DNA of 64,000 nucleotides, taken from Nocardioides daphniae (GTDB taxonomy: Bacteria; Actinomycetota; Actinomycetes; Propionibacteriales; Nocardioidaceae). Position 1 is the stretch's first letter. Each line of letters opens with the position of its first letter. The notes beneath the pieces were generated by a model. It saw nothing but the letters and a program-made list of their open reading frames with translations. It had not been told where the DNA came from and searched no databases. Below are positions 17,939 to 27,642 of the stretch, in pieces. A program made the position numbers and the translations under genes. The stretch covers positions 124,001 through 188,000 of the forward strand of contig NZ_CP038462.1 of the NCBI RefSeq assembly GCF_004777465.1, read 5' to 3'.

Positions 17939-18936
17939 GTGGCCACCAACGATCAGTTCAAGGCGCTCGTGAAGAGTCATGCTGACCGCGACGACTCCCA
18001 GTTCTACTCGGTCGCAATGCAGGTTGCGGCGAAGGCGGCCCGGTCCGGGCAGGACAAGTTCGCGCAGGAACTACGTGACATGGTCGACGCTCTCCGGAAA
18101 CGAGAACCGGAGTCTTCGCGTGTCGCATCCGTTGTGCCGGTGTCGCAGCCACGGGGCGAGCTGGCGTCGCTGCTGACGGTCTCCTATCCCACGGCGCGTG
18201 TCGCCGACCTGGTTCTTTCCCAAGACCTTTCGGGGCGTCTCCGCCACGTTCTCACGAACAACGGCAGCGCGACGTACTCTCACGCCACGGACTGACTCCC
18301 GTACGGCGGATGTTGCTCATCGGACCGCCGGGTACGGGCAAAACGTCCACGGCCCGTGTCATGCGGGCGAGCTCGGATTGCCGTTGTTCGCGATCCGGCT
18401 GGACACCATCATCACCAAGTTCATGGGGGAGACCGCGGCCAAGCTTCGCCTCATCTTTGACGCCCTGGTCGAGACACGAGGCGTGTATCTCTTCGATGAA
18501 GTAGACGCGCTCGCGGGCGATCGAGCTGCCGCGAACGATGTGGGAGAGATCCGCAGGGTGCTGAACTCCTTCCTCCAGTTTCTCGAGGAGGATCCGTCCG
18601 ACAGCATCATCATCGCCGCGACGAACCACCCTCAACTGTTGGACAACGCCCTGCTTCGGCGGTTCGACACTGTGATGGACTTCGCCCTTCCCGACGAGCA
18701 GAGCGTGCAAGCAGTCATCCGCAATCGACTCGCCGCCTTCCGGATCGGCAACCTCAGCTGGAAGCGCGTTACAGCTGCCGCTGAGGGCCTTAGCCATGCG
18801 GAGATCGCGATCGCGGCCGAGAACGCCGCGAAGCGAAACCGTCCTATCGGGCCGCACTCAGATCCGCACCGACGATCTCGTCGCTGCCCTGAACGACCGG
18901 CCACGACCAAGCGCACACCGCGTGGCGACAACCTAG
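17939..18936 (+). pseudogene. ietA: AAA ATPase of an IetAS-like defence pair (frameshifted)
   Basis: About 332 residues after correction. The GTG at 17939 has GGAGGG 7 bases upstream. A helical N-terminal region (to about residue 80) is followed by an AAA domain. It has Walker A GPPGTGKT near 18322, Walker B YLFDEVDAL near 18487, a sensor-like IIIAATNH and an arginine-containing LLRRFD. The frame changes three times, near 18260, 18365 and 18845. The gene lies 5 bases upstream of a subtilase. That pairing matches IetA/IetS, described as a plasmid stability and anti-phage system. The assignment rests on domain order, not on sequence comparison. Confidence 0.65.
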
Positions 18937-18941
18937 GGATC

Positions 18942-21489
18942 ATGGCGGAACGCGATCGGCCGCACTTGGTGGTCTCGGACGGGGGTGCCTCAGAGCCCTT
19001 TACCCTTGCCTCATCAGGTGGGGGAAGCGACGCTGAGGGCTTCTCGGGTGACCGCGGTGCTCATGGTCGACGGCTGAAGCGCGAACTCGAGCAGGCACTC
19101 TCGACCCCAGCGGATGACGTTGACCGCGAAGGCACCTACGTGGCATTCGTGTCGTTTCCGGGCCTCGAACTTGCCCTCGAAAGCTTGGACCCGCGCGCAA
19201 CCGGGGAGCACCCCGAACTCGTCTCGGTGCGTGAGGAGACCAACGCGTCAGGACTCGTTCAAATCGCCACCGTGTTCATCCCGGATGGGAAGAAGCAGTA
19301 CTTCCTGGACCGGTTGTCGCGCTATGTCGACACGGCATCGGAAGACCGGGCAAGGCATGCGGCGCTCGTTGAAGGTATCCGATCCGTTCGCCGGGCGACG
19401 ATCCGAGAGTTGTGGACCGATCCCGAAGACCAGTTCCCAAGCGATCACACCACTCCGATTTGGTGGGAGGTCTGGCTGCGCAGCCGCGAGGGCGGCGAAC
19501 GTCAGCGGTTCGCCGCGTTCGCCGCGGAGCACGGTCTTGCGACCAGTGATCACTACCTCGGCTTCGCCGATCGGACGGTGGTGCTCCTTCAGGCGTCAGC
19601 CGACCAGCTGGCTGAGTTGTTCGAATCGATCGACGACCTAGCCGAGCTTCGCCGCCCCCACGACATCGCCAACCTGCTGACGAGCCTCCGGCTTTTGAAA
19701 CAGGCCGAATGGGTCTCCGAACTGCGCGAACGCCTCCAGGCAGCCGCGCCGAGTGCCCCCGCGGTGTGCATCTTGGACACAGGGGTGCAGAGCGGACACC
19801 CACTGCTCGCCGACTCGCTGTCTACGGCCGACGCCCACGTAGCGGATCCGCAATGGCAGGTTGAGCCCGTCCACGGGCACGGCACCGAGATGGCTGGGCT
19901 GGCGCTGTACGGCGATCTCCAAGGCGCGCTCGCAGGTGCGCAACCTGTAGCCCTGCGGCATCGACTGGAATCAGTCAAGTTCTTCCCTGACACCGGAAGC
20001 AACCATCCCGACCTGTACGGCGGCGTAACGGCCCGGGCCGTGGACCGGCCCGAGATCCAAGCTGCTGGACGGTCCAGAGTATTCATGCTTGCCGTGACTG
20101 CAACGTCACCGGCACCGCAAGAGGATGCCGATCCACATGGCCAGCGCCGGGAGGCCGGACGTCCAACTCGTGGTCGGCAGCCGTCGATGCCCTCGCATTC
20201 GGACGAGCCATCGACGATACCGACCCGCGGCTCACCTATTTGGATCGTGACGAAGAACGTCGGCCGCGGCTGTTCGTGATCTCGGCAGGCAACATCCGTG
20301 ATCTCAACGCGTCTGATGACCACCTTGAGCGAAGTGATCTCGAGCCGGTCGAGGACCCCGCCCAGTCTTGGAACGCCCTGACGGTCGGCGCTTACTCCGC
20401 GGTGGACGACATGGCCGGCGCGCCGGAGCCATTCGCCGGATATGTGCCTATCGCGCCCCGCGGTGATCTGTCGCCGGTCAGCAGAACCTCGGTGGTTTTC
20501 GACCGAAAGAAGTGGCCATTCAAGCCTGACGTCGTCGCCGACGGTGGGAACGTCGCGGCCTCCGCGACGGGACCAGCGTCGACACGCCCGAGAACCTCGC
20601 TCTGCTCACCACACGTCTGCAGCGGCCAGGCGAGGGATTCTTCACCACAACACGCGACACCTCTGCCGCCACAGCCCAGGTCGCGGCGCTTGCGGCGGAT
20701 ATACAAGCGGCCTATCCCGGACTCCGTCCCGAGACGATCCGGGCGCTCGTTGTTCATTCCGCTGAGTGGACGCCCGCGATGCGTGCGCACGCCGAACGCG
20801 CTGGGAACAAGACTGAGTTGGCCAGCCTCCTTCGCCGATACGGTATGGGCGTGCCGGACCGCACTCGCGCACTCCGGAGCGCGGCTGATGCGTTGACCCT
20901 GATCGCTGAAGCAAGGATTCACCCCTACGAGCGTGAGGGCAACGCCGCAGACGGCAAGACTCGAGAGATGAACCTGCACGAGCTGCCCTGGCCCAAGGAC
21001 GAATTGGAAGCGCTCGGGAACGCACAGGTGCGTCTCAGAGTCACGCTGTCGTACTTCATAGAGCCGAACCCCTCCAGCCGGGGCTGGACCGGACGGTATG
21101 TCTACCCCTCGCATGGGCTCCGGTTCGCAATGCGTCGGCCCGAGGACAGCGTCGAGTCGTTCCGTCGACGAATCAACACCCGCGCACGCATCGATGGGGA
21201 CCGGCCCCCGACACTCGAGACCGAAGCGGGCTGGCTCTTTGGAGCAAGCCAGCAACAAGCGGCCGGCTCCCTCCACACCGACATCTGGACGGGATCAGCC
21301 GTTGATCTGGCGAGCAAGGGTTCAATCGCAATTTATCCAGTAGCTGGCTGGTGGAAGAATCGGCGCGCGTACGACCAGAGCGAGCTGGGCGTCGAATACT
21401 CGCTGGTGGTGAGCATCGAGGCTCCCGAGGTGGACATCTACACGCCGGTGGCCCAGCAGATTAGTCCCGCCGTTGTCGTCGAGACGTAG
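18942..21489 (+). pseudogene. ietS: Subtilisin-like (S8) serine protease of an IetAS-like pair (frameshifted)
   Basis: About 849 residues after correction, much longer than a bare subtilase. A ~270-residue N-terminal region of unknown fold precedes the S8 domain. The full triad can be read: Asp in CILDTGVQSG (residue 279), His in HGHGTEMAG (residue 313) and Ser in TRDTSAATAQ (codon 20662). About 250 residues follow, forming a beta-rich C-terminal region. There is no signal peptide, so it acts in the cytoplasm. Frame breaks occur near 20075-20230 and 20575. The N-terminal region may be the part regulated by the upstream ATPase. The catalytic residues being intact argues against long-standing decay. 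Confidence 0.65.
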
Positions 21490-21553
21490 CCAGGGCCGTG
21501 GTGGCACGAAAACCTAGCTACCTGCCCAGAACGTCAAACGCCTGGCTCTAGGA

Positions 21554-22366
21554 CTAGCCGAATGGACTCCAGTCCAGCCATACCGCCGTTCCGGTGATTC
21601 CAGCGACGATCGTCGCCGCTCCGACTGCGAATCCCCAAGGCCCCCGGATCCATGCGGGCATCCTCGACGTCTCGGTGCCAGAAGGAGTGCTGGTGATTGT
21701 CTGACTGACGCCCGGGTCAGGGCCGCTCGCCTGGTTGGTGTTGATGGTGATCGGGCTGCGCTTCGCGCCATTGATGACGACGTTGACGGCCTGGTTGGCG
21801 GCCTCGGCGCTCGGCAGGTCTTCTACGCCGACAGCCCTCATCTCTGCGACGAGCGCTACCAGGTTGGTCCGGATGATGTCGAGGATCCCGTGGATGCTTG
21901 TCGGGGCGACCGCCCAGTACATCGACTGATAACTCGTCCCGTACGGGGCTTGCGAGTTCATGTATGTGATTAGGTCCGGCATCCCGGGGTGCTGCAGATG
22001 CAGGGTGTCTGAGCTGGCTGCGAGTTTCTCAAGCTCTGCAACGCCGTAGGGGATGGGTGCCTCGTCGGTGATCGTCTCGCGGGCGAACTCAGGGATCTCC
22101 CAACGGGAGAGTTGTTGACCTCGAACCATCTTGGCGAGATCCGCTCCGTCGATGCAGACGGCTGCGCGCACCATCCTGTAGGCCGGCAGCTCGACGGCGC
22201 CGTCGCCGTAGCCGTCGAGCTCGCGGCGTGCCCAGTCACGTAGCTCGGCGGAGGCGGCGCGTCCACCGAGAGCCACGCACTTGCGCAGCACGTCGGCAAG
22301 GGGTGCATGGCCATCGAGCGCCCCAACCTCGATCTGGTCGAGCAGGCTGGGTACTGACCTGGCCAT
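21554..22366 (-). CDS. AbiTii-domain protein with C-terminal membrane anchor
   Basis: 270 residues and uninterrupted. The N-terminus (SLLDQIEVGALDGHAPLADV, then LRKCVALGGR and LRDWARRELDGYG) has the pattern of the AbiTii domain found in type II abortive-infection proteins. The middle is helical. The C-terminus has a linker and a hydrophobic helix (about residues 245-263), so the protein would be tethered to the membrane. It faces the IetAS-like genes tail to tail. Abortive infection is inferred from the domain and the neighbourhood; no catalytic residues can be named. Confidence 0.65.
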   Translation of the reverse strand: MARSVPSLLDQIEVGALDGHAPLADVLRKCVALGGRAASAELRDWARRELDGYGDGAVELPAYRMVRAAVCIDGADLAKMVRGQQLSRWEIPEFARETITDEAPIPYGVAELEKLAASSDTLHLQHPGMPDLITYMNSQAPYGTSYQSMYWAVAPTSIHGILDIIRTNLVALVAEMRAVGVEDLPSAEAANQAVNVVINGAKRSPITINTNQASGPDPGVSQTITSTPSGTETSRMPAWIRGPWGFAVGAATIVAGITGTAVWLDWSPFG

Positions 22367-22705
22367 CCCTGCCTCCCAGCCGTCGGTTCGCGGGCGCTTC
22401 GTTGATTGGCCCGTTGGCGGGATCCTATGCCGGGCTCGGACCCGCGATCGCCAGGGCGCACGCTGGCACGGGCCGTTGACCCAGAGTTCGTCAGATCGCC
22501 ACGGGCGACGAGGGCCTGAGTCCGGCCGCGTGGAACGCGGTCTTGCGTAAGGTCGGTTCTGGTGTGGAGGTGGGCGACGAGAGTCTTCTCTTCGTTCCGA
22601 CCGTGGGTGCGCCGACCGAGCGCAAGCGCCGCGGGCTCGCTCGGGGGCGCGGAACCCGACGCCGAAACCAACGCGCCGCGCCCGATCAAAGTGGTAAGTA
22701 GAGGC
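22367..22705. other. Divergent promoter region between AbiTii and HEPN-like genes
   Basis: About 340 bases separating two divergent genes. The HEPN-like frame stays open upstream to 22562, but the extra translation is Arg/Ser-rich and unlike a protein N-terminus. I see no clear operator or small gene. Confidence 0.35.
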
Positions 22706-23568
22706 GTGCCCGAGATCCTCTACCCCGAGTACCGGACGTACGTGGCGAGCCGGGTTGAAGTCAACGACGCCATGATGGCGCTGTTGGCCGGGTCACGGCT
22801 CGCCGCGCACACGCTGTCGCTGACGGCCGGCTCCACGGCCACGCTGAAGCAGCTCTTCCCCGCGGTGCCCCACATCGAGCGCTTGGACCTGCGCAGCGAC
22901 GCCGCCCGAGGCCTGCTCTACAACGCCGATCACCACATCGCGTCCGTTGCCGTGCCCTACGCCCTGGCGACCCACGAAGACTTCGTCGTCTCGATGCTGG
23001 GCCTCCTCAAGAACGAGGGCCGCACGCTGGTCACGGGCGGCAAGCGCGTCAGGGCCTGGAACATGCACACGGTCCTGTTCGACACCTGCGGCGCGGCCGA
23101 GCCGCCCGAGTGGATGCAGTCGTTCCACGTCCTGCGCGAGATGCGCAACTGCATCACCCACGAAGGCGGCGGTGTCAGCCAGGAGTTGAGGGACGCGGTC
23201 GCTGACATGGACGCCAACGCGCGGAGCGGCTGGCAGCGCCTTAACCAAGGCCTCCCGCCGGAGGACGTCGAGCAGAACGGGCGCCTCGTTCTGACGGCCG
23301 AGAACATCTTCACGGCCTTCGCTGTGACGAAGCGGCTCGGGCGCGAGGTCAACGCCGCGCTGGCGGGCGAACTCACCTCCGCGGAGTGGGCCAAGATGTT
23401 GGTCGAGGACTTCGCCTCCGTCACCTCGAAGGTGAAGAACTCCAGTGCCTGGCGGAGGGCCTGGTCGGCTACGCCCGTCAGAACTACGGCGCGGCCTCCG
23501 TGACGGAGCAGGACCTCCAAGCGGCCGCTCGACGCCTCGGCTTCTGGACCCTGCCGAGGTGGAGCTGA
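22706..23568 (+). CDS. HEPN-like protein with RNxxxH motif (frameshifted)
   Basis: About 287 residues after restoring one base near 23440. The start is uncertain: GTG 22706 (VPEILYPEYRTYV) is chosen, with GTG 22691 as an alternative. It is all-helical. In the middle, LREMRNCITHEGG contains RNCITH, the Rx4H signature of HEPN ribonucleases, placed at the start of a helix as usual. HEPN proteins in defence loci typically cleave RNA, often tRNA. The rest is unrecognised. It converges on the small membrane protein gene at 23730-24188, with a tRNA-like element between them. Toxin or defence effector is inference. Confidence 0.55.
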
Positions 23569-23577
23569 GAAAGAAAC

Positions 23578-23648
23578 GAGGGGGCTCTGTCCCATTGAGC
23601 TACACCAGCGCGAAGCGTGGGCCGGGACTCGAACCCGGGTCAACCCTC
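23578..23648 (-). ncRNA. tRNA-like RNA with permuted arm order (permuted tRNA or Y-RNA-like tRNA mimic)
   Basis: Reading the minus strand 5' to 3': GAGGG (23648-23644), a 5-base variable region, T-stem CCGGG, loop TTCGAGT, CCCGG, CCCACGC, TTCGC, GCTGGTG, TA, D-stem GCTC, a 9-base loop with GGG, GAGC, C, CCCTC (to 23578). The outer GAGGG/CCCTC pair exactly like an anticodon stem, and every arm has canonical length, but the T-arm comes before the D-arm. The acceptor strands pair fully only if two bases of the 5' strand bulge. The outer helix extends by AGAA/TTCT. It is the sole content of a 161-base convergent intergenic region in the defence module. Confidence 0.5.
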
Positions 23649-23729
23649 TTCTGTGAAAGTCCTGGTCGTGAACCAGCGGAACCCATGGCTCCGACTTCCT
23701 GAGGGGATCGTACCAGACAGTCAGCAGGC

Positions 23730-24188
23730 TCACCCGAGATCGCGCCGGGCTAAGCCTCATGAACTCCTCCTGCGCCTCTGCTAGGGCCTCGGCCATGCCC
23801 TTTTCGTCTTTGAACATGTACTTCTTGATGGCGGCCTGCATGCCCACGGCCGCCCCGTGGGTGTCTGCCGGAGCGACCAGGTAGACCCGCGCGACCCCGA
23901 CGCCGAGCGCGTGAGCGCCTCCTGAGCCGACATGAGGGCCTTCTCCGAGCGCTCGGGCCAGAAGTCCGGGGGCATGATCTGGCGCTGGAACTCGTTGCGG
24001 CTCGCCGCGATCGGCGCGAGCGCTGCCGAGGCTGCGGAGAGGAACGTCGCGTAAGCGTCTCGCCGGTCGTTCCGGGCCAGGACTCGGGTCTCGTGACGAC
24101 GGCGAAGCCAGTCGGCCACCAACTGCGCCACCCCGCCCAGCAGCGCGCCGACGACGACGCCGACGAGAGTCCACGCCTCTGTGCTCAT
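23730..24188 (-). pseudogene. Small membrane-anchored helical protein (compensating frameshifts)
   Basis: About 152 residues after correction. An N-terminal transmembrane helix (TLVGVVVGALLGGVAQL) is followed by a basic stretch and a long cytoplasmic helical region (KYMFKDEKGMAEALAEAQEE near the end). The frame shifts near 23920 and again near 23755. Only with the second correction does the gene end naturally (MRLARRDLG, stop at 23730) instead of running through the tRNA-like element. Short proteins with one N-terminal helix and a helical tail are common in defence and mobile loci, but no family is assigned. Confidence 0.55.
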
Positions 24189-24704
24189 GGCGCGGATCGA
24201 CGCCAGACGCCAGACGCGGGGCTCGACTTGTTAGCCCTTCGACACGGCACTCATCGAGTCCCCCTGGGATCCGACAGTTCCGGAGCCGAGGCCATCCGGA
24301 CCCCGCCTTCGAGGGCCCTGCCATGGCCGGGTCGCCCGCTCGCAACACAACAGGCGGACCCAGGCCACGACCTCACAACCATCACCTGGCCGCTCGACAA
24401 CGCCACCTCGGGTGAGAGGACGGTCGGAGGCGATGCGACCACGAGCCAGGGGCCGCGGGGTCACCTCATCGGGTTCTCCAGGGAATCCAGCAAGTGCTCC
24501 TGGTCGGTCGCTGTCGCGTAGAAGTGCACGGCGGCTACCACGTCCGGAGTCTCCCACGCCTCCGACGTCAACCGCCCGCTCATCGGCATGTGCGGACACT
24601 CCGTCGGTGTCTTCGAACGGCTGCAGCAGGTCACACTCGTGAGCCGGCCTCGGTGATCATCGACTACCATTGTGGCGCCGGCGGAAGTCGGTTGAACTGC
24701 ATAC
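24189..24704. other. Region with degraded coding traces before direct repeat copy 2
   Basis: About 515 bases. On the minus strand a short protein-like sequence beginning at 24583 or 24589 (MSGRLTSEAWETPDVVAAVH) runs to a stop at 24461. It may continue in other frames towards 24250 (TVLSPEVALSSGQVMVV). This looks like a small gene broken by indels rather than noise, but I cannot fix its extent or family. Confidence 0.3.
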
Positions 24705-24848
24705 GGCTGGTGCACCCCTGGGGTGCACGGACCCGAGGGAACGGGAGGGAACCGGAGGCAACGGGACGCCGGTTTCACGCTCAGGACGGCGGTTCGTGCG
24801 TGATCGAGCGTGGTGGTCTCACGGTTCAACTCCCCCCTCGCGCACGTG
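24705..24848 (+). repeat. Direct repeat copy 2, candidate attachment site with tRNA-Leu-like 3' end
   Basis: The partner of 17187-17329 in the same orientation, with full-length but imperfect similarity. The terminal part, GGTTCAACTCCCCCCTCGCG followed by CAC (24823-24845), is close to the T-arm and acceptor end of actinobacterial tRNA-Leu. Just inside it are repeated GGGAAC/GGCAAC-like words that could be recombinase arm sites. To the right the sequence becomes ordinary chromosome, so this is the likely right end of the inserted DNA. Confidence 0.6.
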
Positions 24849-24850
24849 AA

Positions 24851-24880
24851 GAAGGCCCCGATCTCCGGATCGGGGCCTTC
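24851..24880 (+). terminator. Strong hairpin terminator after direct repeat copy 2
   Basis: A perfect 13-base-pair hairpin (24851-24863 with 24868-24880, core GGCCCCGATC) with a 4-base loop, followed by a T-rich stretch (TATCATTT). Its position right after the tRNA-like end fits the original terminator of the chromosomal tRNA gene. Confidence 0.8.
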
Positions 24881-24910
24881 TATCATTTCTGGTCCGCTGG
24901 TCTGACGTGA

Positions 24911-24947
24911 CGGAAGGTTCGAGCCACCACATGGCTCGAACCTTCCG
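24911..24947. terminator. Perfect 16-bp inverted repeat
   Basis: Arms CGGAAGGTTCGAGCCA (24911-24926) and its exact complement (24932-24947), with a 5-base loop. It lies downstream of the stop of the secreted coiled-coil gene and would terminate it. The arm is nearly the same as that of the hairpin at 53356-53400. Confidence 0.65.
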
Positions 24948-24990
24948 GCGTCGTGCCCCGGGAGCCGGCTGCGCGCCCCGGGACACCGGA

Positions 24991-27434
24991 TCACTTCGTC
25001 AGCGGCTGGACGCACAGCGTGGCGTCGCCATTCCCCTTCGAGTACCAGAGCTTCCCGTCGGCAACCGTGACGGCCGAGGCGTCGCCCAGCTCGACGAGGG
25101 CCTTCGAGGAGAGCGTGTAGCTGACCACCGGGGGACGTCCGGTGGTGGTCTCAGCCGCCGTCAGGCGCTCACGCGCCACGGCCAGCCCCTTCTGGGCGGC
25201 CTCGACCTGCTGCGCGACCTCCTCGAGCCGCGCCCGCGCGGTGGCGGCGGCGGTCGTGGCGTCGCGCAGGGCGGCGTCGGCCTGCTCGACCGCGGCACGG
25301 GCCGCTGCGGCGGCGGTGGTGCGCTCGGCCAGGACGGCCTCGGCCCGGGTCGTGGCAGCGCCGGCCGAGGAGAGCTCCTGCTCGGCGGTCGCGAGCGCGG
25401 TGCCCGCGGCGGCCACGTGTGTGCGTACGGCGGCGGCTCGGGCAGCCGCGTCGTCCAGCACACGTCGACCCGACGCCAGCGCCGCCTCGGCGGTGCGCTG
25501 CTCGTCCTGCGCAGCCCGGTGCGCGGCAGCCGCGGAGTCAGCCGCCTTCCTGGCCTCACGCGCAGCACCCTGGGCGGCGGCGAGGTCGGCGGTTGCCGCA
25601 GTGACGTCACGCTCGCGGGCGGAGAGCTCCTTCACCGCCGCCTGCTCCTGCGACCGCGCCTGGCGCACCTCGGCCAGTGCCTCCGTCAGGGCCTTGGCCG
25701 TGGCGGCGCGCGCGGCGTTGGTGCGGGCCAGCTGCTGGAGCTGCGTGGCGAGCTCGGTCCGGAAGGAGAGGCGCTGGGCCCGGTTCTTCGCCGTCGACAT
25801 CGACTTCCTGAGCGAGGCGATCTTGGTCCGCACCTGCTTCGCCTTCGCGGCGTGCAGGCTCGACTTCTTCTGCAGCGCTGCCACCCTCTCCTGGGCGGCA
25901 GCGGTGGCTGCGCGAGCGTCCCGCAGTGCCACCGACGCCGCGTCGCGGCGGGAGGTGGCGGAGCTGAGCTGCTCGGTGCGGTCGCCCTGCACCTCCTCCG
26001 CCTCGACGGCGGCAGCAGCGGCCGCGACTTGGGCCGCCAGCGCCGTCGCCACCTTCGTACGCGCCTGGGAGCCGACCCGCTCGAGCACGGAGAAGTCCGC
26101 CTCGGCGCTCGTCACGGCAGCGTCGGCCTCGGTGGCGCGGGTGTGGGCGACGTCCAGGGCGGTGCGCGCCTCCTCCCGCGCGGTGCGCCGGCCAGCGAGG
26201 GTGGCCCGAGCAGCATCGAGGTCGGTGCGCGCCTCGACGACGGCGCCGTCGGCGTCGCCCGCCGACCGCAGGCTCGCGCCGTGCTGGTCGGTCGCGGAGC
26301 CGAGCTGCTGGCGTGCCGCCTCGTCGGCCGCCTCGGCAGAGGCAAGGGCGGTCCGGCTCTCGTCCAGGAGCCCCTCAGCGGCGGCGACCGCCTCCCGGAA
26401 GGGGACCGGGTCGACCTCCTGCGACACCGACGTCTGGGTCATGCGCCACACACGGGAGGCGGTGTCGAGGATGTACAGGTGACCGTCCGTCCCGACGGCG
26501 ACGTTGCGCGGCCCTGCCGTCGTACGCGGCAGCGAGACGCGCCCGGTCGTCGTGCCGTCGTACCAGCGCAGGCCCGTCACCCCGGCGGTCCAGATGCGGC
26601 CCTTCCACGAGATCACGTCGTGCGCGTCGTAGATCCAGCGGCCGAAGTCGGGCTCGGTCACGCCCGGAGCCGCCTCCCACGCCCCGACAGCCGGGTCGAA
26701 GCGCATGAGCGGGGAGCCGTTGTTGGTGTCGGCACGGGCGTGGACCTTGCCGTCGAGGACGGCCAGCCAGTAGAAGCGCTCGAAGCCGGTGCGCCTGGTG
26801 ACGTCGGCGTTGGTGTCGACCAGGGACTCGGTGAAGGTCCGCCCGCCGTCCACGCTGCGCCACACGACGGCGCGGTACTGCTCCTTGGCGTCGCGGCCCG
26901 CGACCGGCTGGTGGGCGCCGGCGACGAAGACCTCCTGGCCCACGCGGGCGACGTCGAAGACGTGGATGCTGTTGATGCCCGACCCGACGTCGGCCCACTG
27001 GCCCTCGGCGTCGGTGGCGTAGCCGTTGGTCGCCCGCGCGCCGAGCGAGGGGTCGATGTTGGGCACGTAGAGCTTTCCGTCGCTCAACGTACGGAAGGTG
27101 TTGACCTCCTCCGCCTTGAAGTGCGGGAAGGCGACCTTGAAATCGTTCGTCGCGGGGTCGAAGTAGGAGACGTTCGTGCCCTGCGGCGTGGACGACGAGC
27201 CGGTTTGGCGTCGTAGTCGCCGTAGCCGTAGAACACCTTCCCGTCGTAGGCGTGCAGCGTCGACAGCGTACGTCCGCGCACGGTCGCCACTGCCGAGGCG
27301 TCGGGGGCGGCGAAGCACGAGCTCGCCGGGGCTCCGGCGGCGTCCGCGGGAATGGCGACCGCGGACACGGCGGAGACGGTGGTGACGACGCTCGCCAGGC
27401 ACAGCAGGGAGGCGGCGTTCTTGAGGAGGGACAT
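24991..27434 (-). CDS. Secreted protein with beta-propeller-like N-half and long coiled-coil C-half (frameshifted)
   Basis: About 814 residues after restoring one base near 27205. The start at 27434 gives a clear signal peptide (MSLLKNAASLLCLASVV...) ending near ADAAGA. Residues ~40-380 contain repeated beta-propeller-like strands (GKLYVPNI, GRIWTAGVTGLRWYDG, GHLYILDTASRVWRM). Residues ~390-760 are an Ala/Glu/Arg-rich coiled coil with very regular heptads. A short beta segment closes the protein (ADGKLWYSKGNGDATLCVQ) and resembles another propeller blade. It is divergent from another secreted protein gene at 27643. The role is unknown; a surface structural or sensing protein is possible. Confidence 0.65.
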
Positions 27435-27642
27435 GGCGAGCTCCAGGGGGCGGGGGAGACCGTCCGACGCTGGAGCGGGTCCAGGGGTCCGCCGAGGTGG
27501 ACGGTGCAGTCGCTCTTCTCATCGGCCGCGGCGGTGCCGCCCTTCGGGAAATCGCCGGACGGATCCGCATCGCGGACCTCTTCCCAGGTGTGCCACGGCC
27601 CCGCCACACTGAGGCCCGTCAGCCAACACTCCAGGGGGAACC

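Noticed and set aside
1..24850. An integrase, relaxase or transposase gene for the inferred island
   Set aside because: No sequence with tyrosine or serine recombinase, relaxase or transposase motifs was seen in the window. The mobility claim rests on the direct repeats and cargo only.
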